From: Lunularia cruciata
Taxonomy: Eukaryota; Streptophyta; Marchantiopsida; Lunulariales; Lunulariaceae
Assembly: GCA_948567375.1 (NCBI GenBank)
Contig: OX419758.1
Location: 49,791,001 to 49,855,000 of the forward strand
Direction of reading: 5' to 3'
Length of the DNA: 64,000 nucleotides
Position numbers and translations under genes: made by a program. The notes under the pieces are model-generated. The model had not been told where the DNA came from. It ran no database searches and worked only from the letters and a program-made list of their open reading frames with translations. Positions 54,293-64,000 of the stretch are shown piece by piece (the stretch's first letter is position 1; each line of letters starts with the position of its first letter).

Positions 54293-55511
54293 AAAATTCT
54301 AATGCAGATTCTCAAAGTTCTTCTTCCAAAGTATTGCATCAACCCAAAGTATGTCAACTTCTTCCTCTCCTTGGGTTAACCATTCCTTCAATTGCATGAC
54401 TTCTTTGCTTAGGTGCTTCACCACCTACAACTCATCCTTCACTTCCAAATGATCATGTTGCATCTCCTTCCTCTTCTTTTGCAACTCCAATAGTAAAGGA
54501 CAAACAATCTTTGATAGATACTCCATCCCACCAAACTCTTTGTCTTTGTTGTCCTTGGCTTTACCATGCATTTCTTCCATTGGTGTCGTACCCCAAAGTC
54601 TCCACTCCTCACCTTCAATTGGATCTCCTCCAAGTTTTATTCATCTTCTTCTACTTGACTTGGCTTTAAAATTGCATATTGTAGACTTCTCTTTGATCTT
54701 GCCCCCCTTTGTAACACCAGCCTCGGCTCTTCTTCTCACTCCTTGGCCATCTCCTCCTTCTAGGCGTTCAATTGCCGCATAGAACTCACAATCATCCTCC
54801 TCAACTACTTCTTTTGCTGATTGTTGGACCTCTAGCTCTCCTTTACTCTTCCTTGACTCCTTACTCTACAGCATGAGTTCATCTTATTCTTCCTCCAAGT
54901 ATTCAAAGTTGAACTATGCCTCTCCTTCAGACTTTGCACTCAACAATAAGTCCACCCTGTCTTTTCTTGGGTTCAATCTCCTAGCCTTTTGTGGCTGTAT
55001 TAGGAATGCTACCTCCTCATGTCAACTCCTCTTTCTTGGCTTTGGAATGTTAAGTGCCACCATCTTCTCATGTCCTATCTTGGCAAAGTGATCATCTCCT
55101 TCCTGAATCATCATGATATACTATTTTTCATTTGAATCCGCCTCTCAACAAAGAGTTGGATGACAATGCAATACCATTACCTTCTTCTCCTCCACATTGA
55201 GAAGATTCATCTCAAGATAGAGGTGTGATATGAATGGTATGAAGTAATATGGAGGTGCATTCATCCTCCAATTCATGATCATTTGCCTTGTTTAAGGTGA
55301 AAACACCTCACCTAGTTCACCTTCTTTCCTTCAAACATCTGATGGAAAAAGACTACTTGTTGCTTAGTCATGTAGGTGGTGTGCTCTGGCTTAAGCATCA
55401 TCATTAGAGTCCCAATGATACCTTGCCTCAATTGGTCCCTATATGTATCCACCTTATATCCATTCTTCATGCAAGGAGCACTAAAGGAATCTCTAGCCTT
55501 TGCAATCTCTT

Positions 55512-55862
55512 TCAAAGAATCACACTTTTGATAGAAGGTGACCCTAGATGCTTCTCTTGCTTCTCTCTACCAAGGACTAATCTCCAATCTGACTTGGTCC
55601 AGCAAGCCAGATTTCCTCTCTTGCCCTCTGCTTTGGGACCATCCTCATAATTACTAGTAGTAATTTTTGCCATGAAACCTAGAAAAATTAAGTTCCAATT
55701 CCAAGCCAAAAAGGTGATCCAAAGTCTACTCAAGATCTTGATCCTCACCATTACATCCAATCTCCAAATTGCAAGATTTCTCATTGCAAGTGAAGAAATT
55801 TTCCTACTACCTTTCATTGGCAGCATTGTGTGTTTTCTACAATAAAGATTCCCATAAATCAC
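55512..55862 (-). pseudogene. LX-C second ORF (WNWNL type), 116 codons
   Basis: Contains KISSLAMRNLAIWRLDVMVR, WITFLAWNWNLIFLGFMAK. A close relative is in LX-D (29370-29618) and a diverged one in LX-E (about 18900-19000). The frame continues at 55312-55515 (KDTYRDQL-type, KQQVVFFHQMFEGKKVN) after a break. No catalytic motif. Function unknown. Confidence 0.65.
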
Positions 55863-56068
55863 CCCTGCTACTTGACTTGTAGGTAGAACACATTTGGGAT
55901 AACTCCTAAGAAGGGCAGGATATCTTCTTGATATTTTAAAATGTCCTTGACAAAGTCTTTACCCTATAGTGTTCCTCTACACGGTCATTCTTTAGACAAT
56001 CTTCAATTGACATTCATAGATTTTGTGTGTCTCGTTCTTATCACTCTCAATTTTATCTTCCTCTTGAA

Positions 56069-56281
56069 TTAGCCATTTTCTTTGAACATACCTCCATGAT
56101 TTGTTTGACCCAAAGGAAAGTAGTAATATTTTTTTTGGATCGGGTCGATCTCTTCAATCCAAATTATCCTTACTTTGGGTCTACAATCTTGTAAGTCCAA
56201 TCTGAGTCCTTCTTTGTTTGACACAAAGTTGGCTTCCTTGGGTCGGAGCCATACACATATTTCTTCTCTCTTCTTCTCCAT
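56069..56281 (-). pseudogene. LX-C first ORF (MEKK type), 70 codons
   Basis: Begins MEKKREEICVWLRPKEANF. A related start is in LX-B (MEKKQGETCVLIRLKKVDF at about 8756), and a broken counterpart is in LX-D (about 30000-30060). It is the first ORF after the element start. The family is not recognised; the conserved start across three copies argues it was translated. Confidence 0.62.
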
Positions 56282-56355
56282 TAAGCTTTAATTTGGCTTT
56301 AAAAATACACTTCTTTAAAACTTGTCAAAAACAAAAAAAAAATATGGGTATCACA

Positions 56356-57541
56356 AGACACATGGAGGTAGACAAGACCTTCAGTACTCTACAAAAGTAA
56401 TGGTGGTGGCCAAAAATGGGATGTGAAGTTTAAGACTTTGTTTGAACTTGTGAGAGTTGCCAATGCAACAAAGCTAGCAACCAAAAATTGGGTAGATAAC
56501 TCCAACCATTTCCCATCTCATCTACTTGATGGAACATGTGAGCTTTGGCACCAACCTTTGATATAATAGATGCTCCAACACTAGCCTAGACCTACTTTGA
56601 CAATATCTTCAAGCATCATGGGATGCCTTGTGTACTCATCTCCAACCATGATCCTTAATTCAGCAGTAAATTTTAGCAAGCACTCTTCAAGCTGCTTGGC
56701 ACCAAGCTTGCTTTATCCATAGCTTATCATCCTTAAATTGATGGTAAACCAAATATGCAAATTGAACCTTGGAAGATATGCTTTGTGCCTTTTTTAATGT
56801 TCACCATACCAATTGGAATGAATGCCTTGCAACTATTGAGTTTGCTAACTCCAAGCAAGCAAGCATTGGGTTCTCTCCATTCTTCCTTAATTTTGGCCAA
56901 GACTCACTTATTCCAAATTCCCTTCTTGCCACCACCATCTCACATTCCTCATACTTCCAACTTCTTTTCTACAATATCTCATTCTCTATAGCAAACCAAA
57001 TCTCATCTCCTTGTTATAAGGTCAAAACCAATATGTGGATTCCAATCTTTGTGATCTCACCTTTCAACTAGGTAATAACTAGGTCATGCTTTCTTCTAGT
57101 AACCTATTTCTCCCACTTGGTACCTAGGTTTGTAAATTTACTTTTAATTGGATAGGTCCATTTGATGTCACCCAAATTATTTCTCTTGTTGCTTATCAAC
57201 TTGCCTTGCCTAGTCACATGCAAATCCACCTTATCTTTTATATTTCAAAGTTGGAACCATTTATTTCTTATCCATCTTCCTTTTCTACTTGTGTCTAATG
57301 CTTTCCTCCTCCCATCCCTACCAACAATTATGAGGAGTATGAAGTTGATTTTATCCTTGCATGTTGTAATATTCAACATGGCTGCCAACTACACATTGAG
57401 TACAAAGTCCTTTGGAAATGGTATCTCCTTCATGATGCCATCTAGGAGCCTCTTTCTCATCTCCATAATGCACAAATTTTCATCCAAGAGTTTGAAGCTT
57501 TCATAGTGATGAGGATGTCACCAACTAGCAATGGGGGAATA
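56356..57541 (+). pseudogene. G5 integrase and chromodomain (decayed)
   Basis: Matches G3 50440-51710: the TCGTGTGAGAGCTACC region of the zinc finger is at 56440, IFKHHGMPCVLISNHD (Asp segment, changed) is at 56600-56660, and HHTNWNECLATIEFANSKQAS is at 56800-56860. The chromodomain remnant is EEYEVDFILACCNI, then YKVLWKWYLLHDAI (about 57330-57440). Frames are short (56755-57071, 57162-57506). Confidence 0.87.
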
Positions 57542-58025
57542 TGTAACAATATTGAGTTTACAAACAAGTTAATCAAGACTAACAAAGTAGCAAATAGGCC
57601 AAATTAGCCAAGAATTATAAGAATGCTCTAGAAGCATCTAGGAAGCTTCTTTGTACCTTCCAAATATTGAGTAATGTGTATGCCAAGTAGGTGACTTCTA
57701 GGAGAAAGTTTCTTGGGAAGCTTCTTGGCTAGCTTAGCTTGCACGCCAAGTAGGTGGCTTTTAAAAAAAGCTTATTGGGAAGCTTCCCAACTAGCTTAGC
57801 TTGCACACCAAGTAGACAACTTCTAGAAGGAAGCTTCTTGAGAAGCACTCTAAGAAGGCAAATTTTAGGAAGCTTCCTGAGAAGCTTCCCAAGAGCCTTG
57901 TATGTTCTCTATAAATACTAAAGCCTAAGCTCATGCCATGCATTTGGAGTTTCTCTCATTCAAGAGTCCCAATTGACTTTCACACTGGTCTTCCATTCAC
58001 CTATTTCTCTCCTTGGTCTTTTACA
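57542..58025 (+). repeat. G5 3' LTR (484 bp)
   Basis: TGTAACAATATTGAG ... GGTCTTTTACA, similar in length to 42860-43344. It has repeats of GCTAGCTTAGCTTGCACGCC with AAGCTTC blocks of about 60 bp. Follows G5 integrase, so it is the 3' LTR. Confidence 0.88.
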
Positions 58026-59089
58026 AGCTTAGTTCAATTCCTCCCTTTTGATAGAGGATTTTGTTTCACATATAAAGAGTTTCATTGCACTCCACTAATA
58101 TTTAGGTCTCTCTCACCCAATCCTACTAGGGCTTCCAAACCGATGTGCATGTGGTTCTACATATAACACACAAGGCATACATCTATTATGATATGATGTA
58201 GGGGGAGAGCCAATCAGAGTTCATGATGCCATTTGGGATATAATGGCTCTTAATAGTCCTAATTATAGATCAAGTGGTGGTTGGACTTACCAAGACTACT
58301 TCCATGCCAATTGAGAGCAGATATTGTCACATTTGCAAATGGTAGACATACTCTATATGATGGTTGAGAACCCTCTATGAGGAAAGACACTAGCATGAGC
58401 AGGAGTTCAGGCAAGAGCACGGGCAACCATTATAGCTCAAGGAAAGAAGGATAATTCTGCACCACAGCTTACATCCAATACCTTCACTCCCCTAGCTATG
58501 GAAATTTTTGGGCATCTTCATCATCATTTTGACAAATTGCTTAGGAAAGCATCTCAATGTTCCTTGTAGAAGAGAGGAGCAGTGGGTGCCTCCCAAGTTG
58601 TGCTGACCTCCTACTTTAGATAGAGAGTCTCAATTATACTCCATTGCTCTCAAGCTTGTTAGAAAACAGTCTTGAGGACCTCTTGCAATAGCACATCATA
58701 AACCCTATTAAGCAAATAATGTAAGATCAACAATAAATAGCTACCTCTATGGCTGAAATAGGCTCACCCAACACTCAATTTACTTGCTGCATATAAATAA
58801 ATATAGATATATATAATTATTTATTTATTTATTTATTTATGTAAATAGGGATAGTACCTTGTTAACTCTCATTTGGTTAAACTCTTGAATATTGACTTGC
58901 GGAACTTCCTAAATATTGACCACTCAAGGTATCTAGTCACTTTAATACTTTGCCATAGAAATGACTGAATATATCTAGATAAAGGCCTATTCTTCACCTT
59001 GTTGTTTCATCATTCACATTTGTTCTTGATTTTCATAGTCTTTAATAATTGTCAAGTCACTAATAACAAGCCAAACATGACAATCTTGA
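58026..59089. other. Unassigned sequence with a TTTA microsatellite
   Basis: No recognised gene. A broken coding-like stretch on plus (about 58440-58560: APQLTSNTFTPLAMEIFGHL) resembles a retroelement relic but is too short to name. A (TTTA)n run of about six units lies near 58814-58841. Confidence 0.5.
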
Positions 59090-61112
59090 CCTTTTCTTGT
59101 ACCAACCATATCATCCCAAAGAGCAACATTGAATGTTGAGCAAGTTCATGCATAACTTGAACTTCTCAACATGAACAAGTTTAGTCAACATATCAAATTC
59201 ATTTGCCTCTATGCCAATCTTTTGCAAATTGATCTCACCATTTGTCACAACTTCCCTGATAAAATGATTGTCTCACATCAATATGCTTTGTCCTTTAATG
59301 ATATACTTGATTCTTGGCCAAGTGAATAGCACTTTGGCTATCATAAAAAAGTTTGGACTTCATGTTAGGGAGTCATGCATCCTTGGCTAATCTTTGTAGC
59401 CATATTGCCTCTTTGGCAACCTCAACTGCTGCCATATATTCTGCCTCTGTAGTAGAAAGAGCAATAGTAGATTGGAGAGTAGACTTCCAACTTATTGCAC
59501 CACCAAGTGTAAGAATAAATCTTGTTGTAGATCTTCTCTTATCCAAGTCTCTTGCAAAATCAGAATCTACATGCACTATAATTCCTCCTTCTTTTTCCTT
59601 CTCCACATCAAAGACAATGCCAATATTTATAGTCCATTTCAAGTAACAAAGTATCTACTTCACAACTTCCCAATATTGTTTTCCTAGATTTGCCATGTAT
59701 CTACTCACCATACTTACAATATCTGATGTCTGGTCTAGTGCAGACCATAGCATACATTAAACTCCCAACAGCACTAGCATAAGGGATATTTGAGATTACT
59801 TTTCTCTCCTCCTCATTTGATGGAAATTGCTCCAATGATGTCATGAAATGACTTACCATCGGAGTGCTCACTAGTTTTGCATTCTGCATGCCAAAATGAG
59901 CAAGTAACTTTTCCAAATATCTCCTTTGAGATATCCATAACTTTTCCTTGTTCTTGTCTCCATGGATTTCAATCCCAAGCACCCTCTTTGATGAGCCCAA
60001 GTCCTTCATGTCAAACTCCTTACCAAGTTGTGCTTTCAATTTCTCCACCTCAACCATATGTTCCACGGCAATCAACATATCATCCACATATAGTACCAAG
60101 ATGATTACATCAAATACTCTAGGTCCAAGTAGCTCCTTTAGGTAAACACAAAAATTTGACTCACTTCTTTTATATCCATGCTTTAACATGAAAGCATCAA
60201 ATTTCATGTACCAAAGTCTTGGACTTTGCTTTAGTCCATATAAAGACTTTTGTAACCTAAAAACTAGGTTCTCATTCCTTGTTTTCAAAAAACCTTCAAG
60301 TTGATATAGGTAAATCTCCTCTTCCAATTATCCATGTAAAAAAGTAGTAGTAATATCTGGTTGCTCCAACTCCAAGTTATGCAATACAATTATTGCCAAT
60401 AATGCACAGATTGAAGAGATTTTTACCACTAGTGCAAATGTCTCATTGAAGTCAATACCTTCTTTTTGGCTATAATCCTTTGCTACAAGCCTTGCTTTGT
60501 ATTAATTTCCACCTGATTTTGGAAGTCCTTCCTTCCTCCAAAATATCCCTCTACAACCAATTTCCTTCTTTCCAATAGACAATTTTTCAGGTCTCCAAGT
60601 TTGGTTTTTGGTCAAAGACTTCATCTCCTCTTCCATTACACAATGCCATTTTTGACACTCTTGATCTTGCATTGCCTCTTCATATGAACAAGGCTCATCT
60701 TTCTCTATAAGAAGAGCATAAGCTACAATGAATCATCAAATCTCTTTAGAGGCCTTCTATTCCTAATTCTAATGGTTCACTTGGTAAATCTACAAGACAT
60801 GAGATGCCTTCACTTCCAAGATCAACATCTATCTTTGTAGAATCTGACTGAATATTTTTTCCTTTTCTTCCCCTATAGTAACATCTCCTTCATACTAGTC
60901 TCATAAAAATTTACATCCCTAATCAGCAACAAGGCAAAAAATTTCTAGATCCTATAATCTATATCCCTTTGTATCCTTCTCATATCCCAAGAATATATAT
61001 TTTCTAGATTTGGGATCTAACTTTGTCCTTTATTCGTATTGAATATGACATAAGCTATGCATCCAAACACTTTAAGTGAAGTGTAATCAAAATGTTGACC
61101 TGTCTATTTTTC
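59090..61112 (-). pseudogene. Ty1/copia pol relic: integrase end, reverse transcriptase, RNase H
   Basis: Minus order: integrase C-terminal part near 60960-61110 (LKVFGCIAYVIF-like, then IYSWDMRRIQRDI), RT N-terminal part with [18 protein letters not shown] (about 60440-60500), then the open frame 59701-60327 (208 aa) with LYGLKQSPRLWY, the catalytic LYVDDMLIA and PYASAVGSLMYAMVCTRPDI. RNase H follows at 59373-59642 (HVDSDFARDLDKRRSTTRF, ALSTTEAEYMAA). Integrase-before-RT order defines copia. The upstream part is lost in the N gap, and no LTR was found. Stops break it. Confidence 0.93.
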
Positions 61113-61312
61113 NNNNNNNNNNNNNNNNNNNNNNNNNNNNNNNNNNNNNNNNNNNNNNNNNNNNNNNNNNNNNNNNNNNNNNNNNNNNNNNNNNNNNNNN
61201 NNNNNNNNNNNNNNNNNNNNNNNNNNNNNNNNNNNNNNNNNNNNNNNNNNNNNNNNNNNNNNNNNNNNNNNNNNNNNNNNNNNNNNNNNNNNNNNNNNNN
61301 NNNNNNNNNNNN
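61113..61312. other. Assembly gap, 200 N
   Basis: Exactly 200 unknown bases, a placeholder size. Frames crossing it are artefacts. The copia relic enters from the left; the sequence on the right has no recognisable copia coding. Confidence 0.99.
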
Positions 61313-64000
61313 CCCTTCTTTAAGGATCAAACATCTCGTCACTGCTACCATGGATGGCATCAAGCTACAGTGCATAATATTCTCTTTCTTTGGTGGTAAG
61401 TGAACTCGCTATAAAGGTACAATCAATACCATGGATGAGGCGGAGATATTATACTCTCGTACTCCGGATCTCTAATATACTTCATGTGAGCGTATAAGAT
61501 ACATACGCCGGCATACTATTCATATAGCATAATCATACTATACTATAGCAACTTTTTCCTATCAAAGTAATTAGATCATTTGCTATGAATTTTGTTGATT
61601 CTTGGTCTCTTAAGTATTTTCACGTGTAAAAATATAGTAACGGAGGATGATTAAGGTTCACAAACTTGTGTTATCATTCTCTTGATATATTCGTTCACTT
61701 ATATTCTCCAGGGTACAAACTCAGAGTAAATTATATAAAATTGATTTTAATTTTTGCTACAACAATATTATTTAATTAGAATGCTACTACTGTATATGTA
61801 TGTATATATATTCTCTTTTTATCTTTTGAATTCATTCTACTTCTATCCTTCAGAAAAATATATCTATTGATGTACAAATTTTACAAAGTAGATACTCAAA
61901 AGCCTAACATATATGATGGAACTGAAGATAAAACATTTCCCAACTTACTATATAACTCAGTTTCTTGTACTACTCTTTAAATGATATGTATGATTGAAAT
62001 ACACATCTTACATTTATTTGTTTTATGGAATCATATGTCCAAAGAAATAACATATTCATGTTTTTTTATACTACCATCTAAATTCAGAAGTGATTGTATT
62101 AACAAAAGTATCCCGGATTCAAAGAAGTCCTTGTGAGTATTATTTTTTCTTTTTATAATATAAGGCTTTTTATTTATGATGTAAGACTAAGAATCATGTA
62201 TAAATTTCAAATATGGTACAAAATCCTTACACGTAATACTTCAAGACAGGATTTTATATATATATATAAACATTTAACTTGGTGGTTATCTTATCTCGTC
62301 AAGGTACTTTTTCTTTCTTTCTTTTTGCTTTGCAATCTGATCCATCAAACTCAGCTATCTATCTCAAGTAAATAGAATTTTGACATCCAGCATATCAAGT
62401 TAAATTCAAATAGTCTAATATTCATTTGGGATATTTTCACCATCAATGATTTAAATAGGACTTCCTGTTAAATTTTTTTCTTACTACAGCAAATAATCTA
62501 TATATTGATCAAAGTCCTATAAAAAGAAAATTAGTACATCCAAGTAATTATCGTTTCATATTTCAGACTTGAGTTGCTGATGATCATGAATAATGAATAT
62601 TAGCAAATCATTCTGAGAAATCATTTACCATGAATGTTACATTTATTTTATTTTGTAAAATTAATAATCTCTACGATTAATAACTGAATGAAATAATACA
62701 TTATGGAAGATTCACTATACTAAATCTTTATTTTGCGCTTTAGATTGGAAGTACCTCTTCATTTGCTTTCGCCAATAAAGTGGGAAGAAACAATATAGCC
62801 CCGTAGGGCTGAAGCCCTCTTCGCTCTCTTTCTCCCTATCCGCACACTTTATCGATCCAAAGGACACGAGACCTGCCGGGTATCGTATAATTGAAGGGGA
62901 AAATTTGAATCGCTTCTTCCGAACACTGATCACACAGATATTGTTTTTATTCTTCATAATACATATTATGTCCGAGGAACTCGTTATTGATTGTCTTTTT
63001 ATGTCTATTTTTTATTACATCGTTTATGCAAATTGAAATTAGCTTTAGATTAGAAATAGTTTACAGAAACAATATTTTATATATTTTTTGGTTCATTCTA
63101 TATATGATCAATATCATAGAATTTACTAAATTATTTTATAATAAATAATTTAAACCAGTTTTTTGCCAAATATGATTGATATGATATATCATAAAAAAAA
63201 CTAATGTTTTCCATAGCAGATGTTTACTGTGTATAGTCAAATGAACAACACTGCAAGTCTATCTTTAAAAGTTGAAAAGATGGTCGTAATTATCATGAGA
63301 TTAGCTATATATTTTGTCTCAATTAGAAAACCTCCTCCTTATTGCAATTGTGCAGGAGAGGAAGCTAGGTACATAAAGAAATAAAAATAATGAAAATAAC
63401 CTATACAAGCTTGCAAGAGTAAAATCCAAGGGTAAGCTCCATTTACTCAAAACACCTCCATATAGTTGACGTATGGATTTCATTATTTTTATGTGTTTTT
63501 AATTTTTCTATATTTTCATGTGTGGAAGTTATTAATCTTGAAAGATAAATATAATTTATTTTCATGGCCTTATAATTATATTCATTAAGAATAGAAAATG
63601 AATTAGTGTAAAGAATAGAGCTTCTAAATTTTAACGTTCAAAAAATCATTGAGTATATTTTTATCTTAAAATACTATGTTTACATAAGCTAGTAATGAGT
63701 TTATATTGATATATTTATAGAGGAAATAATACACTTCCCATCCAAATAAAGATGTGAAATTATGCAATTTTTGTTTCAGTTAAAATATGTGGTAGTTTAA
63801 CAATATTTATAATACATTATTTAAATATAAGCTTATAGATTTACTTTAGATTATTTAAATACTTACTTATAGATTTACTTTAGATTATTTAAATACTTAC
63901 TTATAGATTTTAAATAAAATAAACTGTGAGATCAACTAAATAGAATGATCTAAATTAACGTAGAATAATTTAATTAAAATATTACAGGATAGGTCTTGTA
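61313..64000. other. AT-rich sequence without recognised genes
   Basis: Strongly AT-rich with many short runs. No transposon in this window matches it. A GC-richer islet lies at about 62760-62900 within an 80-codon minus frame (62715-62957: RYPAGLVSFGSIKCADREKE); it might be inserted organellar DNA, but I cannot identify it. Confidence 0.55.
63832..63915. repeat. 34-bp tandem repeat, 2.5 copies
   Basis: CTTATAGATTTACTTTAGAT recurs at 63832 and 63866, with a partial third copy at 63900, followed by TATTTAAATACTTA. Period 34 bp; the first two units are identical over most of their length. Confidence 0.92.

Larger units (their letters stand above)
52576..56355 (-). mobile_element. LX-C: full-length LX element, 3780 bp, inserted in G5
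   Basis: On minus it begins TGTGATACCC (56355) and ends GTTGTCACA (52576). The flanks are GGACA (52571-52575) and AGACA (56356-56360); joining them restores G5 integrase reading against G3 (GGTCATATGGGTGTGGACAA), so both ends are real. On minus it contains an MEKK-type ORF (56069-56281), a WNWNL ORF (55512-55862), 55312-55515, a coiled-coil ORF (54008-54292), another ORF (53383-53763) and a non-coding tail of about 700 bp. The ends are not copies of each other: no LTR pair. Confidence 0.88.

Noticed and set aside
52576-56355. LX as a cut-and-paste DNA transposon with TGTG terminal inverted repeats.
   Set aside because: The ends share only TGTG and a few scattered bases, no transposase is visible, and TG/CA ends with 5-bp duplications fit LTR integration better. 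Not fully excluded.
61055-61403. Frames of 103-107 codons that span the N gap.
   Set aside because: Most codons are unknown bases; the frames are artefacts.
1-64000. tRNA, rRNA or other structured RNA genes.
   Set aside because: No convincing cloverleaf with A and B boxes or rRNA match was noticed; the TGGTATCAGAGC matches are primer-binding sites of LTR elements.

Overview
This window looks like nuclear DNA of a land plant with a large, transposon-rich genome. The support is a STOP1-type zinc-finger regulator gene, Ty3/gypsy chromoviruses primed by initiator-Met tRNA, Ty1/copia, and a CCCTAAA telomere-type motif. Most of the elements are old, nested and broken by C-to-T/G-to-A stop codons. 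A gymnosperm (or a fern) seems more likely than a flowering plant, but that is inference.

Only one intact gene is visible: a single-exon STOP1-like C2H2 zinc-finger gene at 20778-22805 (minus). It lies in a GC-richer island (about 20.0-25.2 kb) with no recognisable transposon. The island holds a 79-bp tandem duplication downstream of the gene and a degenerate array of about 43 bp period upstream.

Left block (1-19.4 kb). G1 is a gypsy chromovirus (minus; 5' LTR 5828-6559, 3' end off the window). It carries two nested solo LTRs: 221-911 (4-bp duplication GAAT) and 2080-2550 (5-bp duplication TATTG). G1 abuts element LX-A (ends 8492). LX-A and LX-B (8681-10200, duplication CCCAT) sit in the integrase of a second gypsy element, G4 (minus, 8493-16615). 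G4 also holds a solo LTR at 12629-13307 (duplication GATC). An LX-like coding remnant (LX-E, 16616-19400) precedes the G4 primer-binding site.

Middle block (25.2-42.9 kb). It contains roughly 100-bp tandem repeats, a long near-perfect inverted repeat (two 382-bp arms) built from the 3' part of a decayed pogo/Tigger-like transposase (26640-28134, minus), LX-D (28205-30131), and a decayed gypsy element G6 (30132-34200, minus). G2 (35257-41794, plus) is a complete gypsy chromovirus of the G1 family with 5-bp duplication ATAAC.

Right block (42.9-64 kb). An old gypsy element, G5, is split by a complete relative, G3 (46505-52127, duplication CATTT), and by LX-C (52576-56355, near-duplication GGACA/AGACA). 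The LTRs of G3/G5 carry repeated GAA/TTC heat-shock-element-like motifs upstream of a TATA box. A copia relic (59090-61112, minus) runs into a 200-N gap, followed by AT-rich sequence without recognised genes.

The most unusual signal is LX: a recurrent unit that begins TGTGGTACCC and ends GTTGTCACA, has 5-bp target duplications and no LTR pair of its own, and encodes conserved coiled-coil-like ORFs. It reads best as a very long (about 3.8 kb) LTR, with ORFs in its U3, of a gypsy family.
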